Positions 18,175 through 29,176 of a stretch of DNA of 64,000 bases are shown piece after piece. The notes below the pieces were generated by a model. The model did no database searches, was not told the DNA's origin, and saw only the letters and a program-made list of their open reading frames with translations. The stretch comes from an uncultured Rhodospirillaceae bacterium (GTDB lineage Bacteria > Pseudomonadota > Alphaproteobacteria > Rhodospirillales > Magnetospirillaceae). Each line of letters starts with the position of its first letter. Position 1 is the stretch's first letter. The stretch lies in NCBI GenBank assembly GCA_903901915.1, contig CAIUSV010000091.1, positions 1-64,000 of the forward strand, read 5' to 3'. Position numbers and translations under genes: made by a program.

Positions 18175-20184
18175 TCATTGCGTCTGCCTCACCGCCACCA
18201 CCAGCAGCATGAACACCAAGGTGGCGAACATCATCAGCAGGTAGCGGCGCACCGTCAGGAACTGCATGCGGTTGACCCGGTCGGCGAGAAAGCCCACCAC
18301 CCGGATAACCGACTGATAAAAGATGATCCACACCGGATCGATCAGCCGCACCACCAGCCGGGCCGGTCCCAGATCGCCGGGTTCGGGCATGTCCACCGTC
18401 TCGCGGGCGCCGAACAGCGACGAGCCGAACACCCGGCGCAGCGGCTGGGCGAAGCTTTGGCCGGTGTACTGGGTCTCGGGGATATTCTCGCGGTGGCCGC
18501 AATCCCAGGCGTCGGCGCGGCGTGTTCGAGTGGTGCCGAAGCCATGCACCAGCACGATGCTGATGACGAACAGCGCCGCCCCGGTCAGCACCAGCACGGT
18601 GCCGGAATATGATCCGCGGGTCGAACTGACCGGCGACAGCCACGGCCATCCCAGGTCGGCCGATACCGCGATGTTGATGCCGGTCAGCGGCTGCACCACG
18701 GCGGACAGCGCCTCGGTCAGGGTGACCGGCACGGCGCCGAGGACAACGCACAGCGCCGCCAGAACCGCCATGGTCCAACGCATGGTGCCGGGGATGGCGT
18801 GGGCCTGGGCCGCTTCGGGCGAACGCGGCCGCCCCAGGAAGGCGATGCCATAGGCGCGCACGAAGCAGGTGGCGGCCAACGCCGCCGCCAGGGCCAGCAT
18901 GGCGCCGACCACCGGCACCCCGAACTTCATCGCCCAGTGGGGCAGGCTGGGTCCCTTGAACAGCGATTGGAAGATCAGCCATTCCGACACGAAACCGTTC
19001 AGCGGCGGCAGCGCCGAAATCGCCGCCGCCCCGACCAGGGTGGCGGCACCGGTCCACGGCATCCGCTTGAGCAGGCCGCCCAGCCTGCCCAGATCACGCT
19101 CGCCGGTGGCGGTGATCACCGCGCCGGCCGACAGGAACAGCAGCGTCTTGAAGATCGAGTGGTTGACGATGTGATAAAGCCCGGCCACCAGCGCCAGCGC
19201 CGCCAGGGTCTTCTCGCCGCCGTCCTTGAAGGCGATGGCCAGCCCCAGCCCGATCACCACCACACCGATGTTCTCGACGGTGGAATAGGCCAGCAGCTTC
19301 TTGAGGTCGTCTTGCAGGATGGCGTACAGCACCCCCAGCACCGCGGTGATGCCGCCGATGACCATGATCGCCGCCCCCCAACCCCAGGGAACGTGGCCGT
19401 GCAGATCGAACAGAATGCGGATCAGGCCGTAAAGCGCCACCTTGGTCATGACGCCGCTCATCAGCGCCGAGACATGACTGGGTGCCGCCGGATGGGCCAG
19501 CGGCAGCCAGGCGTGCAGCGGAACCAGGCCGGCCTTGGAGCCCGCCCCCATCAGCGCCAGCGCCACCACCAGGAAACCGGCCACCGGCTCCAGCTTGGCA
19601 TCGCGCATGGCGGCGAAGGAATAGGCCCCCTCCGGCCCGGCCAGCAAACCGAAGCAGGTCAACAGGCAGAAGGTGCCGAACGTCGCCATGATCAGGTAGA
19701 CCAGCGCCGCATCCCGGTTCTCGGCGGTACGATGGTCGGCCAGCACCAACAACCACGACGACAGCGACATGAACTCCCACGATACCAGGAACATGAAGGC
19801 GTCGTCGGCGATCAGCACGGCGTTCATGCCGAACAGAAACAGCGGAAAGAACGGCGTCACCCGACGCGGCTCGGGCAGGTGCGAGCAATAGCCGATGCCA
19901 AACACCGACGCGGCGCAGGTGGCGATGTTGACCACCACCATGAACAGCGCCGACAGGTTGTCGAGGCGGAAATGCGCCTCCATCCACGGCAGCCCGATGG
20001 GCAGGATGAAGGCCGGGCCGGTTCCCGGCGACTGGCCCAGGTGCCGGGCGCCGCCCACCAACAGCGCCAGACTGGCGATGGCGCAGCAGACATAAATCAG
20101 GCGATGCCGCCACATCTCCCCGCCCGCCAGCACGCCGAGCACGGCAAGCGCCAACAGGGAGGACATGGGAGCGGCGATCAGCAT
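18175..20184 (-). CDS. hyfB: Hydrogenase-4-like antiporter-type membrane subunit HyfB
   Basis: First gene of the operon; 669 residues, about fifteen membrane spans. The family core is clear: VSWEFMSLSSWLLV with its glutamate, GSKAGLVPLHAWLPLAHPAAPSHVSALMSG with its lysine, LLAYSTVENIGVV, and GLYHIVNHSIFKTLLFLSAG. It is a second NuoL-type ion-translocating subunit beside HyfF. The hydrophilic C-terminal part (about 555-610) with ENIPETQYTGQSFAQPLRRVFG is also seen in HyfB/HycC proteins. The gene is preceded by a leader of about 130 bases and a good promoter. Confidence 0.94.
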   Translation of the reverse strand: MLIAAPMSSLLALAVLGVLAGGEMWRHRLIYVCCAIASLALLVGGARHLGQSPGTGPAFILPIGLPWMEAHFRLDNLSALFMVVVNIATCAASVFGIGYCSHLPEPRRVTPFFPLFLFGMNAVLIADDAFMFLVSWEFMSLSSWLLVLADHRTAENRDAALVYLIMATFGTFCLLTCFGLLAGPEGAYSFAAMRDAKLEPVAGFLVVALALMGAGSKAGLVPLHAWLPLAHPAAPSHVSALMSGVMTKVALYGLIRILFDLHGHVPWGWGAAIMVIGGITAVLGVLYAILQDDLKKLLAYSTVENIGVVVIGLGLAIAFKDGGEKTLAALALVAGLYHIVNHSIFKTLLFLSAGAVITATGERDLGRLGGLLKRMPWTGAATLVGAAAISALPPLNGFVSEWLIFQSLFKGPSLPHWAMKFGVPVVGAMLALAAALAATCFVRAYGIAFLGRPRSPEAAQAHAIPGTMRWTMAVLAALCVVLGAVPVTLTEALSAVVQPLTGINIAVSADLGWPWLSPVSSTRGSYSGTVLVLTGAALFVISIVLVHGFGTTRTRRADAWDCGHRENIPETQYTGQSFAQPLRRVFGSSLFGARETVDMPEPGDLGPARLVVRLIDPVWIIFYQSVIRVVGFLADRVNRMQFLTVRRYLLMMFATLVFMLLVVAVRQTQ

Positions 20185-20317
20185 GGGCCGAACGCCCGGT
20201 TACAGGCTCTATCCGACGATGACACTACTTTCCCTGGCCGCGACGCGGCCCCACCTTCAGCTATTGATGATCGGGAACCACCCGCATGGTCGGGCGGCGC
20301 CCCACCCGAAGGAGTCG

Positions 20318-20345
20318 ATCATACCACGGGACGTGGCCGGTGCAA
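20318..20345 (-). promoter_or_regulatory. Probable promoter of the hyf-like operon
   Basis: On the minus strand TTGCAC and TATGAT are separated by 16 bases, a close match to a vegetative promoter. It lies downstream of purD and about 130 bp before hyfB. The leader contains a perfect 7-bp inverted repeat around one base (20236-20250, GGCCGCG A CGCGGCC), which could be a small hairpin or a protein site. Confidence 0.6.
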
Positions 20346-20376
20346 GGCTGGCAGCGATAGGTAGTACGTATAATGT

Positions 20377-21654
20377 CTAACCCCTACGTGCCAGCGCCCG
20401 CCAGGCGATGTCGCGGCGGCAGAACCCCCCCGGCCAGTCAAGCCGGTCCACCGCCCGATAGGCCCGTTCGCGCGCTTCGGCGACGGTGGCGCCGATGGCG
20501 GTGATTCCCAGCACCCGGCCACCGGTGGCGACGACCTTGCCGTCCGTCATCGCGGTGCCGGCATGCAGCACGGTGACGCCCTCGACGCCGCCGGCCGCCT
20601 CCAGGCCGCCGATGACGGTGTTCTTGTCGTAGGCGCCGGGATAGCCTTTCGCCGCCATCACCACCACCAGCGCCACCTCGTCGCGCCAGTCGAGGTGGAT
20701 TTCGGCCAGACGGCCTTCGGCCCCGGCCAACAGCACCGGCAGCAGATCGGATTTCAGCCGCGCCATCAGTACCTGACACTCGGGATCACCGAAGCGGACG
20801 TTATATTCCAGCAGCTTGGGGCCGGACGCCGTCACCATGATGCCGGCGAACAGCACTCCGGCGTAGGGCCTGCCCACGTCGGCCATGGTGCGCACCAGCG
20901 GAAGGATGCAGGTGTCCATGATCTCGGCCTGAATCGCCGGCGTCACCACCGGTGCCGGCGAATAGGCGCCCATGCCGCCGGTATTGGGGCCGGTGTCGCC
21001 GTCGCCCACCCGCTTGTGGTCCTGGGCGGCAACCAGCGGCAGCGCGGTCTTGCCGTCGCACAGGGCGAAAAAGCTGCATTCCTCGCCATCAAGGAATTCC
21101 TCGATCACCAGTTCGTTACCGGCGTCGCCGAACACCTTGTCGCCCATCATGCTATCGACTGCGGCCAGGGCCTCGTCCTCGCTCATGGCCACCACCACCC
21201 CCTTGCCGGCGGCCAGCCCGTCGGTCTTGACCACGATGGGGGCGCCCTTGGCGCGGATGAAGTCCTTGGCGGCGGCGATGTCGGTGAAGCGACCGTACCA
21301 GGCGGTGGGAATGCCCGCCCGGGCGGCCATGTCCTTCATGAAGCCCTTCGAGCCTTCCAGCTCGGCGGCGGCGGCCGAGGGGCCGAACACCCGGATGCCG
21401 GCGTCGCGCAGCCGGTCGGCCAGCCCGGCGACCAGCGGCGCTTCCGGCCCCACCACCACCAGATCGGCGGCGTTGGCGACGGCGAAGGCGACCAGTTCAT
21501 CCACCTTCTCGGCGGCGATGGCGACACAGTCCGCCACCTGGGCGATACCGGCGTTGCCGGGGGCGCACCACAGCCGGGTCAGCAGCGGCGACTGCCTCAG
21601 CTTCCAGCACAGCGCATGTTCCCGTCCACCCGATCCGACCACCAGAACCTTCAT
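20377..21654 (-). CDS. purD: Phosphoribosylamine-glycine ligase
   Basis: A 425-residue ATP-grasp enzyme of purine synthesis that joins glycine to phosphoribosylamine. It starts [19 protein letters not shown], and later has [30 protein letters not shown] and [13 protein letters not shown], the family's nucleotide and metal sites, ending near normal length. It is divergent from xseA. A likely promoter lies 30-60 bp upstream. The hyf-like operon follows on the same strand but has its own promoter. Confidence 0.97.
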   Translation of the reverse strand: MKVLVVGSGGREHALCWKLRQSPLLTRLWCAPGNAGIAQVADCVAIAAEKVDELVAFAVANAADLVVVGPEAPLVAGLADRLRDAGIRVFGPSAAAAELEGSKGFMKDMAARAGIPTAWYGRFTDIAAAKDFIRAKGAPIVVKTDGLAAGKGVVVAMSEDEALAAVDSMMGDKVFGDAGNELVIEEFLDGEECSFFALCDGKTALPLVAAQDHKRVGDGDTGPNTGGMGAYSPAPVVTPAIQAEIMDTCILPLVRTMADVGRPYAGVLFAGIMVTASGPKLLEYNVRFGDPECQVLMARLKSDLLPVLLAGAEGRLAEIHLDWRDEVALVVVMAAKGYPGAYDKNTVIGGLEAAGGVEGVTVLHAGTAMTDGKVVATGGRVLGITAIGATVAEARERAYRAVDRLDWPGGFCRRDIAWRALARRG

Positions 21655-21684
21655 GACGCTTCTCCGGGAACGACGACCGACCGG

Positions 21685-21712
21685 GTTTTAGCATGGCGGT
21701 CATGGTTTGCAA
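21685..21712 (-). promoter_or_regulatory. Possible purD promoter
   Basis: TTGCAA and TAAAAC, 16 bases apart on the minus strand, with the predicted start about 25 bases before the purD ATG. The match is moderate. Confidence 0.4.
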
Positions 21713-21744
21713 ATCGGCCCCGCTTGCGCCACCATCGCCCGGCC

Positions 21745-23181
21745 ATGACCGATCAGCCGCCGCCGCCCTCCAACGTCCCGGAATACACCGTCTCCGAACT
21801 GTCGGGGTCGCTGCGCCGCACGGTGGAGGAGACCTTCGGCTTCGTCCGGGTGCGCGGCGAGATATCGGGGTTCAAGCGCCACAGTTCCGGCCATCTCTAT
21901 TTCGCTCTCAAGGACGCGGATGCCGTGCTGGATTCGGTGTGCTGGCGCGGTCAGGCCCAGCGCCTCGGCATCGATGCCGCCGACGGCATGGAGGTGGTGG
22001 CGACCGGGCGGCTGACCACCTATCCCGGCCGGTCGAAATACCAGATGGTGGTCGAGCGCATGGAGCTTGCCGGCCAGGGCGCGCTGCTGAAGATGCTGGA
22101 GGACCGCAAGAAGCGTCTGGCCGCCGAAGGCCTGTTCGCCGCCGAGCGCAAGCGCCCCATCCCGTTCCTGCCCGAGGTGATCGGCGTCGTCACCTCGCCC
22201 ACCGGCGCCGTCATCCGCGACATCCTTCACCGTCTGGCCGAACGCTTTCCCCGCCGGGTGCTGCTGTGGCCGGTGGCGGTGCAGGGCGAGGGTGCAGCCG
22301 CCCAGGTCGCCGCCGCCATCCGAGGCTTCAACGCCCTGGCTCCGGGCGGGGCGGTGCCCCGGCCCGACGTGCTGATCGTGGCGCGTGGCGGTGGCTCGCT
22401 GGAGGACCTGATGGCCTTCAACGAGGAAATAGTGGTGCGCGCCGCCGCGGAATCGACGATTCCGCTGATTTCGGCGGTGGGGCACGAGACCGACACCACC
22501 TTGATCGACTTCGCTGCCGATTTGCGCGCCCCCACCCCCACCGCCGCCGCCGAAAAGGCGGTGCCGGTGCGCTCGGAGCTGGTGGCCGGAGTGGCCGAGC
22601 AAGGCGCGCGGCTGGTCGGCGCCATGATGCGCGGGCTGGAGGATCGCCGCTCGGTGCTGGCCCATACCTTCCGGGCGCTGCCCAGTCCACGGCGGGTGAT
22701 CGAGGATTGCGCCCGCCGCCTTGACGAGCGGGCCGAGAGATTGGCCAACACCCTGCCCGCCCTGGTCGAGCGTCGCCGGATCGACATCGACCGCCTCGCC
22801 ACCCGCCTTGATCACGCCATCAAGACCGTCAGAGCGGCCGAGCTGGCGCTGCTGGAACGCCGCCGCCTGCAACTGGACCAGGCGGGCGGCCGGTTGTCCC
22901 AGGCCATGCCGCGCCTGCTGGGCGAACTGGCGGTGCGGGTCGACAACACCGGCAAACTGCTGGAAAGCTTTTCCTATCGCAGCGTGCTGGAACGCGGCTA
23001 TGCCGTCATCCGCGACGCCCACGGCCATCCGGTGGTGTCGGCCGCCGCCGCCCGGCCGGGCGAGGCCTTGGCCATCGAGTTCGGCGACGGCACCGTCGGT
23101 GCCGTGGTCTCGGGAACGCCGGCGGCGCCCAAGCCGCGCAAACCGGCGCCCTTCGACGGCCGCCAGGGCAGCCTGCTTTAG
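21745..23181 (+). CDS. xseA: Exodeoxyribonuclease VII large subunit
   Basis: A 478-residue nuclease subunit. It has the N-terminal OB-fold (YTVSELSGSLRRTVEETFGFVRVRGEISGFKRHSSGHLYFALKD), then the catalytic core signatures VITSPTGA-like GVVTSPTGAVIRDIL, ARGGGSLEDLMAFNEE and SAVGHETDTTLIDFAADLRAPTPTAAAE, and a long helical C-terminus with LERGYAVIRD. I place the start at ATG 21745 (MTDQPPPPSNVPEYTVSELSG); the frame remains open far upstream, but that part overlaps purD on the other strand. It cuts single-stranded DNA together with XseB, which is not in the window. Confidence 0.95.
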   Translation: MTDQPPPPSNVPEYTVSELSGSLRRTVEETFGFVRVRGEISGFKRHSSGHLYFALKDADAVLDSVCWRGQAQRLGIDAADGMEVVATGRLTTYPGRSKYQMVVERMELAGQGALLKMLEDRKKRLAAEGLFAAERKRPIPFLPEVIGVVTSPTGAVIRDILHRLAERFPRRVLLWPVAVQGEGAAAQVAAAIRGFNALAPGGAVPRPDVLIVARGGGSLEDLMAFNEEIVVRAAAESTIPLISAVGHETDTTLIDFAADLRAPTPTAAAEKAVPVRSELVAGVAEQGARLVGAMMRGLEDRRSVLAHTFRALPSPRRVIEDCARRLDERAERLANTLPALVERRRIDIDRLATRLDHAIKTVRAAELALLERRRLQLDQAGGRLSQAMPRLLGELAVRVDNTGKLLESFSYRSVLERGYAVIRDAHGHPVVSAAAARPGEALAIEFGDGTVGAVVSGTPAAPKPRKPAPFDGRQGSLL

Positions 23182-23260
23182 GCGCGGCGGCGCTTGACCG
23201 CGCCCCGGAGTTCGTGCTGTTGATGCCACTTCCCCGACCCCAGCATGGGACGCCCAGGAC

Positions 23261-24901
23261 GTGGAACGACTGACCGGCGGCTTACGCCCCTACCTGCTGC
23301 TTTCCCTCTTGTGCCTGATCCTGTACCTGCCGGGGCTGGCGTCGGTGCCACCGCTGGATCGCGACGAGTCGCGCTTTGTCCAGGCGACGCGGCAGATGCT
23401 GGAAAGCGGCGACTTCGTCCGCATCCAGTTCCAGAAGGAGATGCGGGCCAAGAAACCGGTGGGCGCCTACTGGCTGCAAGCGGCCAGCGTCACCGCCTTC
23501 GCCGACAAGGCCACCCGCGCGGTGTGGCCGTTCCGGCTGCCGTCGGCGCTGGCGGCATGGGCGGCGGTGCTGATGACCTTCGGCTTCGGCCGCCACCTGT
23601 TCGGCCGCGACGTCGCCCTGACCGGCGCCGCCCTGCTGGCCTGTTGCCTGATCCTGGTCTCCGAGGCGCATCAGGCCAAGACCGATGCGCTGCTGCTGGC
23701 CACGGCGGTGGCGGCGCAAGGGGCGCTGGGGCGGTTCTACGCGGCGGCGCGCGGTATCGCGCCGCTGCCCGGTCCGCTGACCGCGCTGGCGTTCTGGGTC
23801 GCCATCGGCGTATCGATCCTGGTCAAGGGGCCGGTGATCCCGGCGATCACCCTGCTGACCATCCTCGCCCTGGTCATCGCCGATCGCAAGGCGGGCTGGC
23901 TGGTGGGGCTGCGTCCCTTTACCGGGGTGATCGTCGCCGCCGCCATCGCGGCGCCATGGTTCGTCGCCATTTCCAACGCCACCGGCGGCGCCTTCGTCGG
24001 CGAGGCGGTGAAAAGCGATCTGCTGCCCAAGCTGCTGGGTGCCCAGGAAAGTCACGGCGGCCCGCCCGGCACCTTCCTGGCACTGGCGGCGGTGATCCTG
24101 TGGCCCGGATCGCTGCTGCTGTGGCCCGCTCTGGTGCTGGCGTGGCGCCAGCGGACACAGCCTGCCACCCGCTTCTGCCTTGCCTGGGCCGGTCCCGCCT
24201 GGGTGATGTTCGAGGCGGTGCCGACCAAGCTGCCTCATTACGTGCTGCCGACCTTTCCGGCGCTGACCCTGCTGATGGCGGTGGCGGTGATTGCCGCGGC
24301 GCCGGTGCTGAACAGTCGCCCCGCCAAGGTGTGGTACGGCCTGTGGAGCCTGATCGCCCTGGCGCTGGCTGCGGCGGTGGTGCTGGCGCCCGCCCGTTTC
24401 GGTGACGGCCCCGTCGCCCTGGGGGTGCCGTCGGCGCTGGCCATCGCCGCCACCGCCCTGCTGACCGCCTGGGCGGCGTTGAAGGGGCGTCCGCGCGCCG
24501 CCACCCTGGCGGCGGTGGTGACGGCGGCGGTGACTTTCCAGGTGGTATTCGACGGGGTGCTGCCCCGGCTGGACCGGCTGTGGGTCAGCCGGGCCGCCGC
24601 CGAACTGGTGGCCAGCCGGCCGCATCGGGGACCGGTGGCGGTGGCGGGCTATGCCGAACCCAGTCTGGTGTTCCTGCTGGGCACCGACACCGAATTGACT
24701 TCGGGTGCCGACGCCGCTCGGCGCCTGATGGCGGGCCCGGGGGCGCTGGTGCTGGTGTCCGACCGCGAGGAGACGCCGTTCCGCGCCGCCGCCAGCGCCG
24801 ACGGCATCCATCCGGTGGCGGTGGGCGTGGTCAAGGGTTTCAACTATTCGCGCGGCAAGCCGGTAGTGCTGACCGCCTATGCCGCGGAGGACCGGCCATG
24901 A
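23261..24901 (+). CDS. GT-C glycosyltransferase, ArnT/PMT family
   Basis: A 546-residue integral membrane enzyme with about twelve spans. DRDESRFVQATRQMLESGDFVRIQF in the first periplasmic loop carries the acidic residues and the RxAxAxxxM-like pattern of ArnT, and KKPVGAYWLQAAS is also typical. By family knowledge it transfers a sugar from an undecaprenyl-phosphate carrier to a periplasmic acceptor such as lipid A, but the sugar and acceptor are unknown here. It starts with GTG 23261 behind CCCAGGAC. Its stop overlaps the start of a PAP2 phosphatase, which suggests a joint role in lipid carrier metabolism. Confidence 0.88.
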   Translation: MERLTGGLRPYLLLSLLCLILYLPGLASVPPLDRDESRFVQATRQMLESGDFVRIQFQKEMRAKKPVGAYWLQAASVTAFADKATRAVWPFRLPSALAAWAAVLMTFGFGRHLFGRDVALTGAALLACCLILVSEAHQAKTDALLLATAVAAQGALGRFYAAARGIAPLPGPLTALAFWVAIGVSILVKGPVIPAITLLTILALVIADRKAGWLVGLRPFTGVIVAAAIAAPWFVAISNATGGAFVGEAVKSDLLPKLLGAQESHGGPPGTFLALAAVILWPGSLLLWPALVLAWRQRTQPATRFCLAWAGPAWVMFEAVPTKLPHYVLPTFPALTLLMAVAVIAAAPVLNSRPAKVWYGLWSLIALALAAAVVLAPARFGDGPVALGVPSALAIAATALLTAWAALKGRPRAATLAAVVTAAVTFQVVFDGVLPRLDRLWVSRAAAELVASRPHRGPVAVAGYAEPSLVFLLGTDTELTSGADAARRLMAGPGALVLVSDREETPFRAAASADGIHPVAVGVVKGFNYSRGKPVVLTAYAAEDRP

Positions 24902-25686
24902 CGCCGCTGGATCACGTGGTGCGGTTGTGGGAGCGGGCCACCGAAGCCGTTATCGGACACTGGAGTCGCTGCGGCCGGTTGCGCCGCTTTGCCGCCGGTC
25001 AGTGGAGACTGGCGCGGCGGCGACCGCTGGCTTGGATGACGCTTTACGCCTTCGGCGTGGCGGCGTTCTCGTATGTGGCGCTGGACCGGCCGCTGGCGTG
25101 GTGGTTCAAGGCCCACGTCACCGGCGAGTTCGAGGGCTTCTGGAAGACGGTGACCACGCTGGGGCTGGCGGCCGTCTGGCTGGTGCCGTCGGGGGTGCTG
25201 TGGGTGATGGTCATGCTGGCATGGCGGGCGGCGCCGACTTTGGAGATCCGCGCCCGCCTGGGGCGAATCGCCTGGGTGCCGGGGTTTTTCGTCCTGGCGA
25301 TGGCGGCGTCGGGTCTGCTCAACACCTTGGTCAAGATCCTGGTCGGCCGCACCCGGCCGCTGGCCCTGTTCACCGACGGCACCTACGGCTTCGCCCCCTT
25401 CACCCACGCCTACATCACCAATTCGCTGCCGTCGGGGCATTCCCAGGCCGCCTTCGCCGCCATGACAGCCTTGACCCTGATTCTGCCGCGCTACGACATC
25501 GCCTTCATCGCCATCGCCGTGCTGGTCGCGGCCAGCCGGGTGCTGACCTCGGTGCACTTCCTGTCCGACGCGGTGCTGGGGGCGTGGCTGGGAACGTTCG
25601 TCACCCTGGCGGTCCATCGGCTGCTGACCCGCCGGGGCATCGATGTGCGGCTGCGGTTCGAGCGGGATAAGCGGCTGGCGGGTTAG
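24898..25686 (+). CDS. PAP2-family membrane phosphatase
   Basis: A 262-residue membrane protein with the three-part PAP2 active site: KILVGRTRP, SLPSGHSQAAF and SRVLTSVHFLSDAVLGAWLG. These hold the catalytic His pair and Arg residues. A long N-terminal part includes two or more membrane spans. It probably removes phosphate from a lipid such as undecaprenyl diphosphate, phosphatidylglycerol phosphate or lipid A. The coupled start (ATGA with the ArnT-like gene) supports a shared pathway. Its TAG stop forms the first three bases of a dispersed repeat (copy A). Confidence 0.92.
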   Translation: MTPLDHVVRLWERATEAVIGHWSRCGRLRRFAAGQWRLARRRPLAWMTLYAFGVAAFSYVALDRPLAWWFKAHVTGEFEGFWKTVTTLGLAAVWLVPSGVLWVMVMLAWRAAPTLEIRARLGRIAWVPGFFVLAMAASGLLNTLVKILVGRTRPLALFTDGTYGFAPFTHAYITNSLPSGHSQAAFAAMTALTLILPRYDIAFIAIAVLVAASRVLTSVHFLSDAVLGAWLGTFVTLAVHRLLTRRGIDVRLRFERDKRLAG

Positions 25687-25772
25687 TGGTGTCTGCGCCA
25701 GCCCGAGCCGGAGGCGAGGGCCGCTGATGGAATCGAGCAAGACATGTCATTCTGGATCGCGTGTCCTGCTCG
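25684..25772 (+). repeat. Dispersed stem-loop repeat, copy A
   Basis: This 89-bp element matches copy B (34319 to 34231, minus strand) at about 71 of 89 positions with no gaps. It starts with the stop codon of the PAP2 gene (TAGTGG). Its second half folds: 25734-25750 pairs with 25756-25772, giving 13 Watson-Crick and two G-T pairs around the loop TCTGG. The central block GGGCCGCTGATGGAATCG is identical in both copies. A T-tract (25791-25796) lies 20 bases further on. It lies between two convergent genes. Confidence 0.8.
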
Positions 25773-25799
25773 TGGGCCGCAAATGTTAGATTTTTTCCA

Positions 25800-26612
25800 C
25801 TACGTCCGCCGTTCCAGAAAGTCGAGGATGCGCAGGCCGGCGCCATGATCCCATAAATCGTTGTGGCGGCCCTGGGGCAGGAATATCCCTTCCTTGACCG
25901 TGTCGGCCTGGTTGAGCAGGGCGTGGCCCATGGCGACCGGCACCACGTCGTCGCGGTCGCCGTGGACCACCACCAGCGGTGCCTTCAGGTCGCGTACCTT
26001 TGATAGATTATCGTAGCGGTCGGTCATCAGGGCGCGGGCCAGTGCCGGTATGATGTAGGGCGGGGCCAAGTCGGGCAGCGAGGTGAAGGCGCATTCCAGG
26101 ACCACCGCCCGGGGGGTGAACGACCGGGCCATTTCCATGGCGACGCCCGAACCGAGGGATTCGCCATAGAACACCAGCCGGGTGGCGCCGGTGCCGCGCG
26201 ATGCCAACCATTGCACGATGGCGCGGCCGTCGGCATAGAACCCCTGTTCGCTCGGCCTGCCGGGATTGCCGCCATAGCCTCGGTATTCCGCCAGAAACAC
26301 GCCATAGCCGGCGTCGAGCAGGGCGCGGGCCTTGTGGGCGCGCCCGGCACCGGTGCCGGCGTTGCCGTGGAACAGCACCACGGTGGCGCGGTCGTCCTGG
26401 CCGGGCGGGGCATACCAGCTGGTAACCACGCCGCCGCCGGGGGCCTTGAGCGGAACCGGCACCATTTCCGGCACTCCGGCCTCGACCGGGGTGGAGCGGC
26501 TGGGGTCGGGATGATAGATCATGTCGCGCTGGCGCAGCGCCAGCCAGCCGATCAACAGGGCGTAGGCCCCGCCGCTCAGCGCCAGCGTCTTCAGTATCAC
26601 CATCAGGATCAC
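25800..26612 (-). CDS. Alpha/beta hydrolase, membrane-anchored (BEM46/YfhR-like)
   Basis: A 270-residue protein with one N-terminal hydrophobic anchor (MVILKTLALSGGAYALLIGWLAL) and a serine-hydrolase fold. VVLFHGNAGTGAG holds the oxyanion site, GESLGSG the nucleophilic Ser, HGDRDDVVP the Asp and GRHNDLWDHG the His, so the triad is complete. DMIYHPDP after the anchor is typical of this group. The substrate is unknown. Two Met starts (26612, 26603) are possible. It is downstream of acs but separated from it by a strong terminator. Confidence 0.88.
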   Translation of the reverse strand: MILMVILKTLALSGGAYALLIGWLALRQRDMIYHPDPSRSTPVEAGVPEMVPVPLKAPGGGVVTSWYAPPGQDDRATVVLFHGNAGTGAGRAHKARALLDAGYGVFLAEYRGYGGNPGRPSEQGFYADGRAIVQWLASRGTGATRLVFYGESLGSGVAMEMARSFTPRAVVLECAFTSLPDLAPPYIIPALARALMTDRYDNLSKVRDLKAPLVVVHGDRDDVVPVAMGHALLNQADTVKEGIFLPQGRHNDLWDHGAGLRILDFLERRT

Positions 26613-26631
26613 GCGGCCGGGTCCTTCCAGG

Positions 26632-26664
26632 AAAAAGGGCCCGTGGATCGCTCCACGGGCCCCG
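26632..26664 (-). terminator. Rho-independent terminator of acs
   Basis: On the minus strand a perfect GC-rich stem, GGGCCCGTGGA pairing with TCCACGGGCCC around a GCGA loop, is followed by five T residues. It lies about 30 bp after the acs stop and within the region just upstream of the alpha/beta hydrolase gene. Confidence 0.92.
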
Positions 26665-26694
26665 TATCGTTCACACGTCCGGCTTATACGCGGT

Positions 26695-28629
<1,935 letters not shown>

Positions 28630-28709
28630 CGTGGGGGTGTCTCCCTTTTCTGATTGGCCCGCGCTCTTGAACCGTCGGCGCGGAGCGTTTCCCCGGTGTG
28701 CGAGGGGCG

Positions 28710-28738
28710 ATTATGTTCGACTCCCGCGGGGGATACAA
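28710..28738 (-). promoter_or_regulatory. Probable acs promoter
   Basis: On the minus strand TTGTAT and CATAAT are separated by 17 bases. Transcription would start about 75 bases before the acs ATG. GGGAG precedes the ATG by about eleven bases. Confidence 0.5.
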
Positions 28739-28762
28739 GCCCGCTCGAATGGGTGGGGCTGA

Positions 28763-29176
28763 TCAGGCCTCTACCCCTCCGAGATTGCATATGAGACTCC
28801 ACGCCGCATCGTCGACGGGTGTCACCGACAGTCGCGACTGGCGCACCAGCGCCAGATGCTCCAGCCGGGGATCGCCCTTGATCTGGGCCAGGGTGACGGG
28901 AACCGCCAGCGGCATCAGCGCCTTCAGGTCCACCACCACCCATTTGCCTTCGGGGTCGGTGGGGTCGGGATAGGCTTCCCGCACCACCTCGACCACGCCG
29001 ACGATGCGTTTCTCGTCCACCGAGTGGTAGAAGAAGGCGCGGTCGCCCACCGTCATCGCCTTGAGATTGCCGGCCGCCTGGTGGTTGCGCACCCCGTCCC
29101 AGAACTGGGTGCCCTTGCCGACGTGATCGTCCCATGACCAGCAGCCGGGCTCCGACTTGACCAGCCAGTGGGCCAT
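28763..29176 (-). CDS. EVE-domain protein
   Basis: A 137-residue single-domain protein starting MAHWLVKSEPGCWSWDD, with WDGVRNHQAAGNLKAMTVGDRAFFYHS and IVGVVEVVREAYPDPTD, the hallmark EVE/PUA-like sequence of bacterial homologues of thymocyte nuclear protein 1. The fold is thought to bind modified nucleobases; no cellular role can be read from the sequence. The ATG overlaps the stop of the upstream YCII gene (TGATG), an arrangement that suggests a functional or expression link between the two. Confidence 0.92.
   Translation of the reverse strand: MAHWLVKSEPGCWSWDDHVGKGTQFWDGVRNHQAAGNLKAMTVGDRAFFYHSVDEKRIVGVVEVVREAYPDPTDPEGKWVVVDLKALMPLAVPVTLAQIKGDPRLEHLALVRQSRLSVTPVDDAAWSLICNLGGVEA

Noticed and set aside
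20236-20250. Hairpin in the hyfB leader as a purD terminator
   Set aside because: The stem is only seven pairs around one base and no T run follows on the minus strand.
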